DNA from: DASVHS01 sp038244815
GTDB lineage: Bacteria; Acidobacteriota; Thermoanaerobaculia; Gp7-AA8
Reading direction: 5' to 3'
DNA length: 64,000 nucleotides
Assembly (NCBI GenBank): GCA_038244815.1
Contig: JBBRTB010000003.1
Location: 62,001 to 126,000, forward strand
Shown: positions 52,644-60,197 of the stretch, in pieces
Numbering within the stretch: the stretch's first letter is position 1
Layout: the number at the start of each line of letters is the position of its first letter
Made by a program: the position numbers and the translations under genes
Notes under the pieces: model-generated
What the model saw: only the letters and a program-made list of their open reading frames with translations
Databases searched by the model: none
Told to the model about the DNA's origin: nothing

Positions 52644-54452
52644 ATGCCGCCACCCTCATGGCACTTCCGCGAAATGTCGCGCGGGGAGATCAACGTCGAT
52701 CCGGTGCACGACGAGTTCTTCAAGGCCCAGGACCTCGCCGACGCGCTGGTGCGGGAGGCCATCCAGAATTCGCTCGATGCCCGGCGCGGAAACGCCAGAG
52801 TGCGCGTGCGCTTCCGGTTCGGAACGCTCCCGCGTGAGACCGCGCAGAACTATCTGCGGGGACTGGAACCGCACGTGGCCCTGCCTCGGTTCGAGGCCAT
52901 GCCGTTTCTCGTCGTCGAGGACTCCGGCACACGCGGGCTGATCGGCGATCCGGGCGAAGATCCCGAGCTCGATGATAACCGCGGGAGCCGGAACGACTTC
53001 TACTACTTCTGGCGCAACATCGGCCGCTCCGGCAAGGGTGAGCTCGATCGCGGCCGCTGGGGCCTCGGCAAAGCGGTGTTCCCGGTCTCCTCGCGCATAC
53101 ACGCGATGTTCGGCGTCACCCATCGCGCCGACGACAACCGCATCCTGCTCCTCGGCCAGACCGTCCTGAAGACGCACGTCATCGACGGACGGCGGTTCGC
53201 TCCCTATGGATTCTTCGCCACTGTCGGGCGCGACGACTTTCCCCACGCGCTCGAAGACGCCGCCGGCTTCCTCACCGACTTCAGCATCGAGCGCGACGAG
53301 CCCGGGCTGTCGATCGTCATTCCGTTCTATCGCGAGGAGGACCTGAGCGCGAGTGCCATCATCGCCTCGGTCATCCGGCAGTACTTCTACCCGATCACGA
53401 AAGGCGACCTGACCGTGATCGTGGGCGACGAGACCATCACCGGCCGCACTATCGAGCGCGAAGCATCCGATGAGAGCCTGGCCAGGCGTTGCGCGCTGGC
53501 CCGTTGGTCGATGGCCATTCCCGAATCAGAATGGATCGACATTCCGGAGCCGCAGTCAGCCGGCGCACCGAAGTGGGACGCTGCTGTCCTCGGTCCTGGG
53601 TCCTCGGCCCTCGGTTTGGAGGCCCTTCGCGCGCGGTTCGAGCACGGCGATCGTCTGGCGTTCCGGGTTCACCTCTCGATCCGACGGAAGAAACACCGCT
53701 CGCCATCGCACTTCGACGTGGTGCTCGAGAAAGACGAGTCGCTCAAACGCGGCGAGCACCACTTCATCCGCCGGGGCATCACCATCCCGGAAGTGCGTGC
53801 GCCGCGGGACAAGCCGGTTCGCGCACTCCTCGTCGCCGACGACGAACCGATCTCCACGTTCCTCGGCGACGCGGAGAATCCGGCCCACTCGGACTGGTCG
53901 GAGCGCAACGACCGCGTGCGCATCCTGTACGAGCACGGCCCGTCGACCCTGCGCTACGTCAAGAACGCCATCGCCCGGATCGCCGGCGCGCTCACCGCAC
54001 CACCAGCCGGGCTGGCCCGCGATCTGCTGTCGGACATCTTCTCCATCCCGCTGCAGCCGGAAGATGGCGGCGAGGCGCACAAGACCACGACGGGTGACAC
54101 GCCGGCCGGCATCGCCCCGCGTCCGCAAGCTATTCGCATCACGCCCATCCAGGGCGGCTTCACCATTCAGGGACTGAACGGTTCCGGACCCTTCATCGCC
54201 GACGTGGCTTATCGGACCAGGAATGGGGATCCGTTCCGCCGGTACAGCCCGTTCGATTTCTCGATCGGCCGGAATGGAGTCCTGGTCCGGAGCGATGGAG
54301 CGACGGTGAAGGCGGCACGCGGGAATCGCATCGCCTTCGAAACCGAACGTGCCGATTTTCAACTGACCGTCAGCGGCTTCGACCCGCGGCGCGACCTCGT
54401 CGTACGCGTGGCACGGCAGGAGGACAATGCTCCGGAAGCTGAACTTCACTGA
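52644..54452 (+). CDS. GHKL-fold ATPase, first gene of an uncharacterised three-gene system
   Basis: 602 residues. The GHKL ATP site is visible: N box VREAIQNSLDAR (E38, N42, D46), G1 VEDSGTRG (D93, G95, G98) and a lid RGRWGLGKAVFP (G140, G142, K143), the 'GxWGxGK' form seen in bacterial HSP90/MutL-like ATPases of defence clusters. The remaining ~450 residues have no recognised domain; beta-rich segments (DRLAFRVHLSIRRKKH, FTIQGLNGSGPFIADVAYR) suggest substrate-binding modules. A heptamer repeat at 53587-53614 encodes LGPGSSALGL near 314. It overlaps the next gene by 26 nt. Confidence 0.82.
   Translation: MPPPSWHFREMSRGEINVDPVHDEFFKAQDLADALVREAIQNSLDARRGNARVRVRFRFGTLPRETAQNYLRGLEPHVALPRFEAMPFLVVEDSGTRGLIGDPGEDPELDDNRGSRNDFYYFWRNIGRSGKGELDRGRWGLGKAVFPVSSRIHAMFGVTHRADDNRILLLGQTVLKTHVIDGRRFAPYGFFATVGRDDFPHALEDAAGFLTDFSIERDEPGLSIVIPFYREEDLSASAIIASVIRQYFYPITKGDLTVIVGDETITGRTIEREASDESLARRCALARWSMAIPESEWIDIPEPQSAGAPKWDAAVLGPGSSALGLEALRARFEHGDRLAFRVHLSIRRKKHRSPSHFDVVLEKDESLKRGEHHFIRRGITIPEVRAPRDKPVRALLVADDEPISTFLGDAENPAHSDWSERNDRVRILYEHGPSTLRYVKNAIARIAGALTAPPAGLARDLLSDIFSIPLQPEDGGEAHKTTTGDTPAGIAPRPQAIRITPIQGGFTIQGLNGSGPFIADVAYRTRNGDPFRRYSPFDFSIGRNGVLVRSDGATVKAARGNRIAFETERADFQLTVSGFDPRRDLVVRVARQEDNAPEAELH
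53587..53614 (+). repeat. TCCTCGG heptamer repeat, four copies, inside the GHKL ATPase gene
   Basis: TCCTCGG, TCCTGGG, TCCTCGG, CCCTCGG in tandem, a variant of the GCCTCGG unit at 1761 and 8329. The frame stays open. Confidence 0.75.
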
Positions 54453-55182
54453 GCGCACCCGGATCCCGCGATCGGCCGTGCGGCTGGAGCTGCGGCGGGA
54501 AGCGGACGGCGTCCTGGCGTTCGATGTTCAGCTCGACCTGAAATCGGTCAAAGTGCCGGGCGATGCGCGGGTGTACGTCGAGGCGCAATACCGAACCTCG
54601 TACATGCGCTTCGACTGCGGATCGATCGCCGCGCCGCTCGTGCCGGAGAACCGGCGGCTCGAGGCCATCGATTCCGACCGCATCGTCCGCTTCCGGGTGA
54701 AAGTGGTCGATCACACCGATGGCGCACGACGCATCGTGGCCGCCTCCAACGACATCACCGTGGCCTGCGAGGCCGGAGACTCCGCCTCCCGCCTCTCGCT
54801 GCTCCCGGTCAACTTCGACGACCTCGGCGACCAGGTCTGGCGCATCCACTTCGAGTCGACCGAGCCCGTGCTGGAGCTCAACAACCGTATCGAGAACATC
54901 GAGCAACTGGCGCGTCACGACTCCGGATTCTTCGCGCTCGTCTATCCCGCGGCGGTGCGCGAGGTGCTCACGCATTTCCTCCTCGTCGAGCGCTGGAACG
55001 AGAACGACGAAGGAGGCGATACTCCCGAGCTCTGGATTCGCTGGGCTCGCGGGATGATCGGCGATCCGGTCCCTGCCGATGAAGACGATCGCAGCGGCTG
55101 GATCGAGGATGTGATCGTGGCCTTCTGCGGCCTCCACCGCGTGGCGGACAAGTTGCGCGTCCCCGCCGAGGACGTGCCGTGA
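54427..55182 (+). CDS. Unknown protein, second gene of the GHKL three-gene system
   Basis: 251 residues, no recognised family. The first ~115 are beta-rich (RLELRREADGVLAFDVQLDL, ARVYVEAQYRTSYMRFDCGS), possibly an Ig/C2-like module; the rest is helical with aromatic patches (FFALVYPAAVREVLTHFLLV, ELWIRWARGMIG). No catalytic motif is visible. It overlaps the ATPase gene by 26 nt and the third gene by GTGA, so the three proteins are made together and probably act as one complex. Confidence 0.78.
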   Translation: MLRKLNFTERTRIPRSAVRLELRREADGVLAFDVQLDLKSVKVPGDARVYVEAQYRTSYMRFDCGSIAAPLVPENRRLEAIDSDRIVRFRVKVVDHTDGARRIVAASNDITVACEAGDSASRLSLLPVNFDDLGDQVWRIHFESTEPVLELNNRIENIEQLARHDSGFFALVYPAAVREVLTHFLLVERWNENDEGGDTPELWIRWARGMIGDPVPADEDDRSGWIEDVIVAFCGLHRVADKLRVPAEDVP

Positions 55183-55925
55183 CGGCGCTGCGGAAGCTGA
55201 ACGGCAGAGGCATCGCCAAGTTTCGCGAGCACCTCGCCGATATTCGCACCGGCGAGGCCTTTCAATCCAACCCGGCGCTCCTGTACGTCGACGAGTATTC
55301 CGCCGCGCTGCAGCCGCGGATCGAGATCGAGCAGCAGACGTTCAAGACCAAGCTCGACGCCGCCACCTACCTGAGCAGGGTGCTCGAACCGATCGACGGG
55401 CCGCGGCTGCCGAATGATTTGGGCTTGTGGTCGTGGCTCGCGCTCTACTTCTTCGATCAACTGGCACCGGTCCGCTCCGACGGGAAACGCCGGCCGCGCG
55501 AGGACTACCACTACATCCCGGACCGCCGCACGGAGCGGCATCTGCTGATCGGTGCGTACACGACGTACAAGCTGCACGGCCAGAAGTCGCGGCTGCTTCT
55601 GCATCCGGCCGTCCATCAGCACGGCCGGTTTCTGTTCGATCTCGCATCGCGGCGCGATCTCATGACCAATCGCGGGCTCATCGAGCTCGCCGATCGTCTC
55701 TACTGGAACCCGCGCACGAAGAGGCCGAAGCGCGGAGCGTCGAGCGAGAGCCAGCCGGGCAGTCTCCGCCGCCTGATCGCGGTGGCGCAACAGCTCGACT
55801 TCAACTACGACCTCTACGGGATGAGCGCACAGGAGATTCTCGCGCTCCTGCCTGACCGCGAATTCGCAGCATGGCTGGATCAGGCCGCGCGCGAAACATC
55901 GGAGCGAACCGATCGGAGCGGCTAA
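55179..55925 (+). CDS. Unknown protein, third gene of the GHKL three-gene system (DUF6339-like, tentative)
   Basis: 248 residues from a GTG overlapping the previous stop. Helical throughout. LPNDLGLWSWLALYFFDQLA near 78-97, RHLLIGAYTTYKLHG near 125 and the terminal DFNYDLYGMSAQEILALLPD EFAAWL form a pattern I associate, with modest certainty, with DUF6339-type proteins found beside methyltransferases and GHKL ATPases. No nuclease motif is seen. The gene ends the operon. Confidence 0.75.
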   Translation: MTALRKLNGRGIAKFREHLADIRTGEAFQSNPALLYVDEYSAALQPRIEIEQQTFKTKLDAATYLSRVLEPIDGPRLPNDLGLWSWLALYFFDQLAPVRSDGKRRPREDYHYIPDRRTERHLLIGAYTTYKLHGQKSRLLLHPAVHQHGRFLFDLASRRDLMTNRGLIELADRLYWNPRTKRPKRGASSESQPGSLRRLIAVAQQLDFNYDLYGMSAQEILALLPDREFAAWLDQAARETSERTDRSG

Positions 55926-56210
55926 TTCATCTGCCGCTGCTGCGCGGCCTGCGAGCTGCCCTCGACTGCCTGCGGGCTGGACGCGCCGGCAGCAGCTTTC
56001 ATCCGCGCTTCGCGCTCGCGCTGTTCCGCTTGCGCGGCTTCGGCGGATCTCTCGACGAGAATTTGCACGATGAGAAGCCGCTGTGATCCGTTTCCAAGCG
56101 CCGAGGTTCCCTCGGATCTGCGGCCGCGCTGCTCACCTCGCCGTCCCACCTCAATGATGTGCAGTTGATGGAGCCGGTGACCGATGGAGCGAAGCCATCC
56201 AGGCGGTTCC
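55926..56210. other. Gap between convergent genes with possible coding debris
   Basis: 285 nt between the third GHKL-system gene and HigA. On the minus strand one frame ends with a helical, charged tail (ILVERSAEAAQAEQREREAR then MKAAAGASSPQ and a stop at 55922), which looks like the end of a real protein but has no credible upstream continuation. It is probably the eroded end of a gene. Confidence 0.4.
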
Positions 56211-56588
56211 CTACCGGCTGCGCCGCTTCGAAGATGCGCTGCGAGAGGAGGCCCCTCGCGCACGCGATGCATTCTGTGCAACGGATGAACGGATGACCGA
56301 GGTGCGCCTCGTGAAACGCTTCGAGCGTGCACCATTCCCATCTGCGATGCGGTCGAGCTCGTAGCGCGACTGCAGGTTCATCCAGAAAATCTCACTGGTG
56401 CCGAAGAAGCGGGCCAGCCGGACGGCCGTATCGGCCGTCACGGCGCGCTGCGCATGCACGATTTCATTGATGCGCCGCGGTGGCACTTCGATCTCCTGTG
56501 CCAGCTTGTACTGCGTAATCCCCAGCGGTTTGAGGAACTCCTCGTTCAAGATCTCGCCGGGATGGACTGGATCAAGCTTCGTTGTCAT
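56211..56588 (-). CDS. higA: HigA-family antitoxin (XRE-type HTH)
   Basis: 125 residues. VHPGEILNEEFLKPLGITQY is the hallmark HigA/VapI opening. The helix-turn-helix follows (KLAQEIEVPPRRINEIVHAQ RAVTADTAVRLARFFGTSEIF) and WMNLQSRYELDRI ends the family core. About 35 arginine/serine-rich residues after it exceed the usual ~100 and are probably readthrough into altered sequence. HigA neutralises HigB and represses the operon. It starts 9 nt after the HigB stop with GAGGTGAGAG as ribosome site. Confidence 0.85.
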   Translation of the reverse strand: MTTKLDPVHPGEILNEEFLKPLGITQYKLAQEIEVPPRRINEIVHAQRAVTADTAVRLARFFGTSEIFWMNLQSRYELDRIADGNGARSKRFTRRTSVIRSSVAQNASRARGASSRSASSKRRSR

Positions 56589-56597
56589 TCTCTCACC

Positions 56598-56879
56598 TCA
56601 ATGGTAGTCAGCGATCTCGACCCGCGCCGCGTTGCCGGCTACCCACTCAAAACAGACACGCCATTGATCATTGATACGGATGCTCCACCGCCCGGCGCGA
56701 TCTCCGGATAGTTTTTCCAGCCTGTTCGCCGGCGGAATCCGCAGATCATCCAATCGACTCGCCGCATCGAGCATCACGAGCTTGCGGCGGGCGACCTGCT
56801 GGATGTCATGCGGCAATCGGCGAGACCGCTGTCTATTGAAGATTCGCTCCGCCTCGGCGTCCGCCCAGCTGACGATCAC
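56598..56879 (-). CDS. higB: HigB-family (RelE superfamily) mRNA interferase toxin
   Basis: 93 residues, the normal length and apparently complete: AEAERIFNRQRSRRLPHDIQ, ARRKLVMLDAASRLDDLRIP, RLEKLSGDRAGRWSIRINDQ and WRVCFEW ending in EIADYH. This matches HigB proteins that cleave ribosome-bound mRNA. Toxin-first order with the antitoxin downstream is typical of higBA. GTG start at 56879, 6 nt after a TATTAT hexamer. Confidence 0.92.
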   Translation of the reverse strand: MIVSWADAEAERIFNRQRSRRLPHDIQQVARRKLVMLDAASRLDDLRIPPANRLEKLSGDRAGRWSIRINDQWRVCFEWVAGNAARVEIADYH

Positions 56880-56885
56880 GATCCA

Positions 56886-56891
56886 ATAATA
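56886..56891 (-). promoter_or_regulatory. -10 hexamer TATTAT of a leaderless-type promoter (higBA)
   Basis: Read on the minus strand, TATTAT lies 6 nt before the GTG at 56879. GTTATTATTGGATC shows no Shine-Dalgarno sequence. An AACGTA/TACGTT-like symmetry just upstream (about 56892-56906) could be a HigA operator. Confidence 0.45.
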
Positions 56892-56957
56892 ACGCCGTAC
56901 GTTATCAACGCGGGATTGCCAGCGCAGATTCCGCTCGGATACTCCCGTAACTCACCT

Positions 56958-57557
56958 CGCATTGATCGCGAATGTCTCGCACGCATCCTTCATGCATCGC
57001 CGCGACCGGGGCCCTGACTCGCCACCGACGATGACCCAGTCGATGCCGGCGAGATTCAGACCTGGGAGCGACTGGAGTAACGGTTCGATCGACAGGAACT
57101 TCACGCGCGCGCCTGTCGCACGAAGGGAATCGATGCGATGAAGAACGGCGGGGCTCTCCACACTGACGCCCATCCAGACATTTGACGGACAGTCGAGCTA
57201 GCGATCGACTTCCTGCAGGCGGTCAGCGCGCTTCGTCAATACCTGAGACGTATGCCACTTCGCCTCGCGATCACTGCGAAGACGCGCTGAATGTAGGACG
57301 TGGGAACGCCGGCGTGAAAGAGATCGCTCATCGAGTTCACGAAAATCTGCTGCGGCTTCTTCCAGCGAAGCGGAGTTCGAGCATCTGCGGCTGCAACGTG
57401 ACTTCGAACCCATTGCGGTAGTTGGGCTGCCCCATCGACTGCAGACGCTTCGCCATCCGCTCGGCGTAACAGTTCTTGCAGCCAGCGGTCAGCTTCGTGC
57501 AGCCGTCACCGGATTCCAGGTCGATCCGGTCCACTCGATCTCGGATGCGTGTGCCAT
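56958..57557 (-). pseudogene. Decayed three-Cys-motif (DUF5131, phage Gp37/Gp68-like) gene
   Basis: The minus strand spells a DUF5131 protein broken by frameshifts: ASEIEWTGSTWNPVT, then (frame change) GCTKLTAGCKNCYAERMAKR with the three cysteines, then PLRWKKPQQIFVNSMSDLFH, then KWHTSQVLTKRADRLQEVDR, a TAG where Glu is usual, then NVWMGVSVES to GIDWVIVGGESGP, then MHEGCVRDIRDQC. Each break fits loss of one base from a G/C-rich codon. The intended ATG at 57557 overlaps the intended TcmP stop as TGATG. Confidence 0.8.
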
Positions 57558-57983
57558 CAGCCCGCCTTACGAAGAATGTGCTACGCGATCCGGAGCGCGA
57601 TCGGCGCCCCCTTCTCGTTCGCGGCGGCGAAGCAAAGCAGGTAGAGCGGCGACTTCCCCGAGTTTCGCAGAACGGCCGACTCCCCGGCTACCCCTGCGAA
57701 CAGAGTCCTCAGTCGTTCGTTGAAGCACTTTCCAATCACATGCACCGACGCCTTCTCGACGTGATCCTCCCGAGTGCCGAAAAGCGTCGGTTTTTTCTCC
57801 ACGCGGTAAAGTTCCTTGTCCCGGTAGGACGTGCCGAGCAGGACATCGAGGCGCCGGCGCGTCGTGACGCGGGAAACCGGCCGCGTGGTACGACCAATCG
57901 AGCAAGGCCGCCACAGTCGGTCCAACGAACACGAGCGCCGAGACTCTGACCAGCGGCTTGCCCGCCTGGGCTTCGCGCTCCCC
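57557..57983 (-). pseudogene. Truncated tcmP (three-Cys-motif partner protein) gene
   Basis: Minus-strand frame with LLGTSYRDKELYRVEKKPTL, HVIGKCFNERLRTLFAGVAG and GKSPLYLLCFAAANEKGAPI followed by ALRIA, the C-terminal part of TcmP. A TAG at 57583-57581 replaces the glutamine expected in ALRIAQHILRKAG; the original TGA (57559-57557) is still visible. The N-terminal half is absent, cut off near the end of the S9 peptidase gene. TcmP and DUF5131 normally occur as a pair. Confidence 0.78.
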
Positions 57984-60017
57984 TTACCTCCCGCCCTTCC
58001 CCTTCAGATACTTGTCGAACCAGGCCACGTAGCGCTCGAGACGGTCGCGGACGTAGCTGGGTGTGGTGATGCCGTGGTACTGGCCGGGATAGATCACCAG
58101 CTCGGTGTCGACACCGAGGCTTCGCAACGCCTGGTACATCTGCTCGCCTCCGATGATCGGGACGTTGAAGTCGGACTGGCCGCCGAGGTAGAGCGTGGGA
58201 GTGTGGATGCGGTCGGCGTGCAGAAACGGATACGACACCTTCAGCCACGGCTCGAGCGCCTTCCACGGCGGGCCGAGCTCGAGGTCGTACTGCGCGATGT
58301 ACTGATCGTTCCCGTACATCGAGAGCTGCAGCGCGCTGCCCGCGCCCGCCACGGCCGCCTTGAATCGCGGATCGGTGGCGATCGTGTAGTCGGTGAGGAT
58401 TCCGCCGTAGCTCCATCCGCCGATGCCCAGGCGCTCGGGATCGGCGATTCCCGTGGCCACGGCCCAGTCGACTGCCGCCAGGAGATCCTTCACCTCCTTG
58501 TTCCCCCAGTCGGCGAAGATGGCCTTCTGGTACGCGCTCCCTCTCCCGGCGCTGCCGCGATAGTTGACCGCGAGCACCGCGTAACCGTTCGCCGCGAGGA
58601 ACTGCCTCTCGAAACTGAAGGCATGCTGGTCCTGGCCGTTCGGTCCGCCGTGGATGTTCAGCAGCGCCGGCGCCTTCGTCCCCACCGCCACTCCCGGCGG
58701 CAGGTAGACGAGCCCGTGCACCTCCGTGCCATCGCTCCCGCGGCAACTGAAGCCCTTCACCACCGCGAGCTGCACGTCCGCGAGCCAGTCGTCGTTCTCG
58801 TGCGTGAGCCGCTTGAGCGCGCCGCCGTCCAGCACATGCACTTCATTCGGACGGTCCGCCGTCGAGGAGAGCAGCGCCAGCGCCCCGTCGCGACTCGATG
58901 AGAGCGACGACACCACCCGCTGTCCGCTGGTGAGCGTCTCCACCGGCCCGCCGGACACCGGCATCCGGGCGATGTAGGTGATGCGATCGTCCTGCACGAC
59001 GAACGTGAGCGACTTGCCGTCGGGACTCCAGACGATCGGTGACTGCACGGCACGATCGAGCGCCGCGGTCAGAACGCGCGGCTCGCCGCCCGCCGACGGC
59101 ACGACCGCGATCTTGTAGAGGTTGTACGCCGAGTATTTCAGCTCGTCGCCCTGCATGTAGGCGATGAAGCGGCCGTCCGGGCTCCACGAAGGGCGTCCGT
59201 CCGGGCCCGTGAACGTGGTCAGCTTTCTCGGCTCCGCGCCCGCTCTCGATTCGATGACGAAGACGTCGCTGTTCTCGAGGCGATCGGGATCCTTCTCGTG
59301 GTTGCTGACGAAGGCGATGCGCGTCCCGTCCGGCGACCAGACCGGATCGCTCTCGTCGTCGTTGCCCGCCGTCAGCACCTCTGCCTTCTTCGACTCGAGG
59401 TCGAAGAGCTGGAGGTGGGTGTGCCGTTGTCCGAGGTAGCCTTCGCGGTCCTGCTTGAAGTGGTAGCGGTCGATGACGATGGGCGGCTTGGTCTTGCGCT
59501 TCCACCCCTCCATCTTCTCGGGATCGGAGCTCGGGTCGAAGTCGTTGACGACCAGCACGAGGCGCCGCCCGTCGGGCGACCAGTCGTAGCTGGCGATGCC
59601 GCCTTTGATCTCGGTGAGCTTCACCGCTTCGCCGCCGCGGCGATCGAGAAGCCACAACTGGCTTCCGTTCTTCTTCTCCTCCTCGTCGCCGCGGGAGGCC
59701 AGAAAGGCCAGGTAGCGATCGTCGGGACTCCACTTCGGCGCGCTTTCGCTGGCGTCGGGGAGAGAGGTCAGGCGGACCCGCTGGCTGCCAGCCCAGCTCA
59801 CCATGTAGAGGTCGGAATCGCGCTTGTCCGTGGTGACGTCGGTGGTGCCGACGACGTAGGCGATCCACTTCCCGTCGGGCGAGAGTTGCGGATCGCGAAC
59901 CTCGCGCAACTTCGCGAGATCGTCGAGCGACAGCGGCCGCTTCGCGGTGTCCATCGCGAAAAGCGGCGCCAGAGAGAGAAAGGCCACGACGGCCGCGGTG
60001 AACAAACGTGCTCGCAT
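57984..60017 (-). CDS. Secreted S9 (prolyl oligopeptidase/acylaminoacyl) peptidase
   Basis: 678 residues from the ATG at 60017 (GAGG upstream), with a signal peptide ending near LAPLFA. The N-terminal ~390 are TolB/WD-like propeller blades (DPQLSPDGKWIAYVVG, DPVWSPDGTRIAFVSN, SPIVWSPDGKSLTFVV). The C-terminal alpha/beta hydrolase has the elbow GIGGWSYGGIL (Ser), the Asp after GGQSDFNVP and His in YPGQYHGI. DPP4/acylaminoacyl-type exopeptidase activity is likely. A TACAAT hexamer stands near 60080 upstream. Confidence 0.92.
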   Translation of the reverse strand: MRARLFTAAVVAFLSLAPLFAMDTAKRPLSLDDLAKLREVRDPQLSPDGKWIAYVVGTTDVTTDKRDSDLYMVSWAGSQRVRLTSLPDASESAPKWSPDDRYLAFLASRGDEEEKKNGSQLWLLDRRGGEAVKLTEIKGGIASYDWSPDGRRLVLVVNDFDPSSDPEKMEGWKRKTKPPIVIDRYHFKQDREGYLGQRHTHLQLFDLESKKAEVLTAGNDDESDPVWSPDGTRIAFVSNHEKDPDRLENSDVFVIESRAGAEPRKLTTFTGPDGRPSWSPDGRFIAYMQGDELKYSAYNLYKIAVVPSAGGEPRVLTAALDRAVQSPIVWSPDGKSLTFVVQDDRITYIARMPVSGGPVETLTSGQRVVSSLSSSRDGALALLSSTADRPNEVHVLDGGALKRLTHENDDWLADVQLAVVKGFSCRGSDGTEVHGLVYLPPGVAVGTKAPALLNIHGGPNGQDQHAFSFERQFLAANGYAVLAVNYRGSAGRGSAYQKAIFADWGNKEVKDLLAAVDWAVATGIADPERLGIGGWSYGGILTDYTIATDPRFKAAVAGAGSALQLSMYGNDQYIAQYDLELGPPWKALEPWLKVSYPFLHADRIHTPTLYLGGQSDFNVPIIGGEQMYQALRSLGVDTELVIYPGQYHGITTPSYVRDRLERYVAWFDKYLKGKGGR

Positions 60018-60130
60018 CAAGACCTCGACCCAAAGAGAGTCGCATCGCCTCCCACGCTGGCAGGAGGCTCCGCGCAAACAGCGATTGTAGGCGACGAAGG
60101 TGCCGCGCCGTAGGGGCAGGAGCGAGCTTG

Positions 60131-60163
60131 CCGCCGGAACGTCACCGGCCAAACAGCCGGCGG
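60131..60163. terminator. Weak hairpin terminator candidate
   Basis: CCGCCGG / CCGGCGG inverted repeat with a 19-nt loop in the gap after the minus-strand gene at 60198. No T tract. Confidence 0.3.
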
Positions 60164-60197
60164 ACGCCCGGTCCGGGCCGATCGTCACCGCGCCTTG

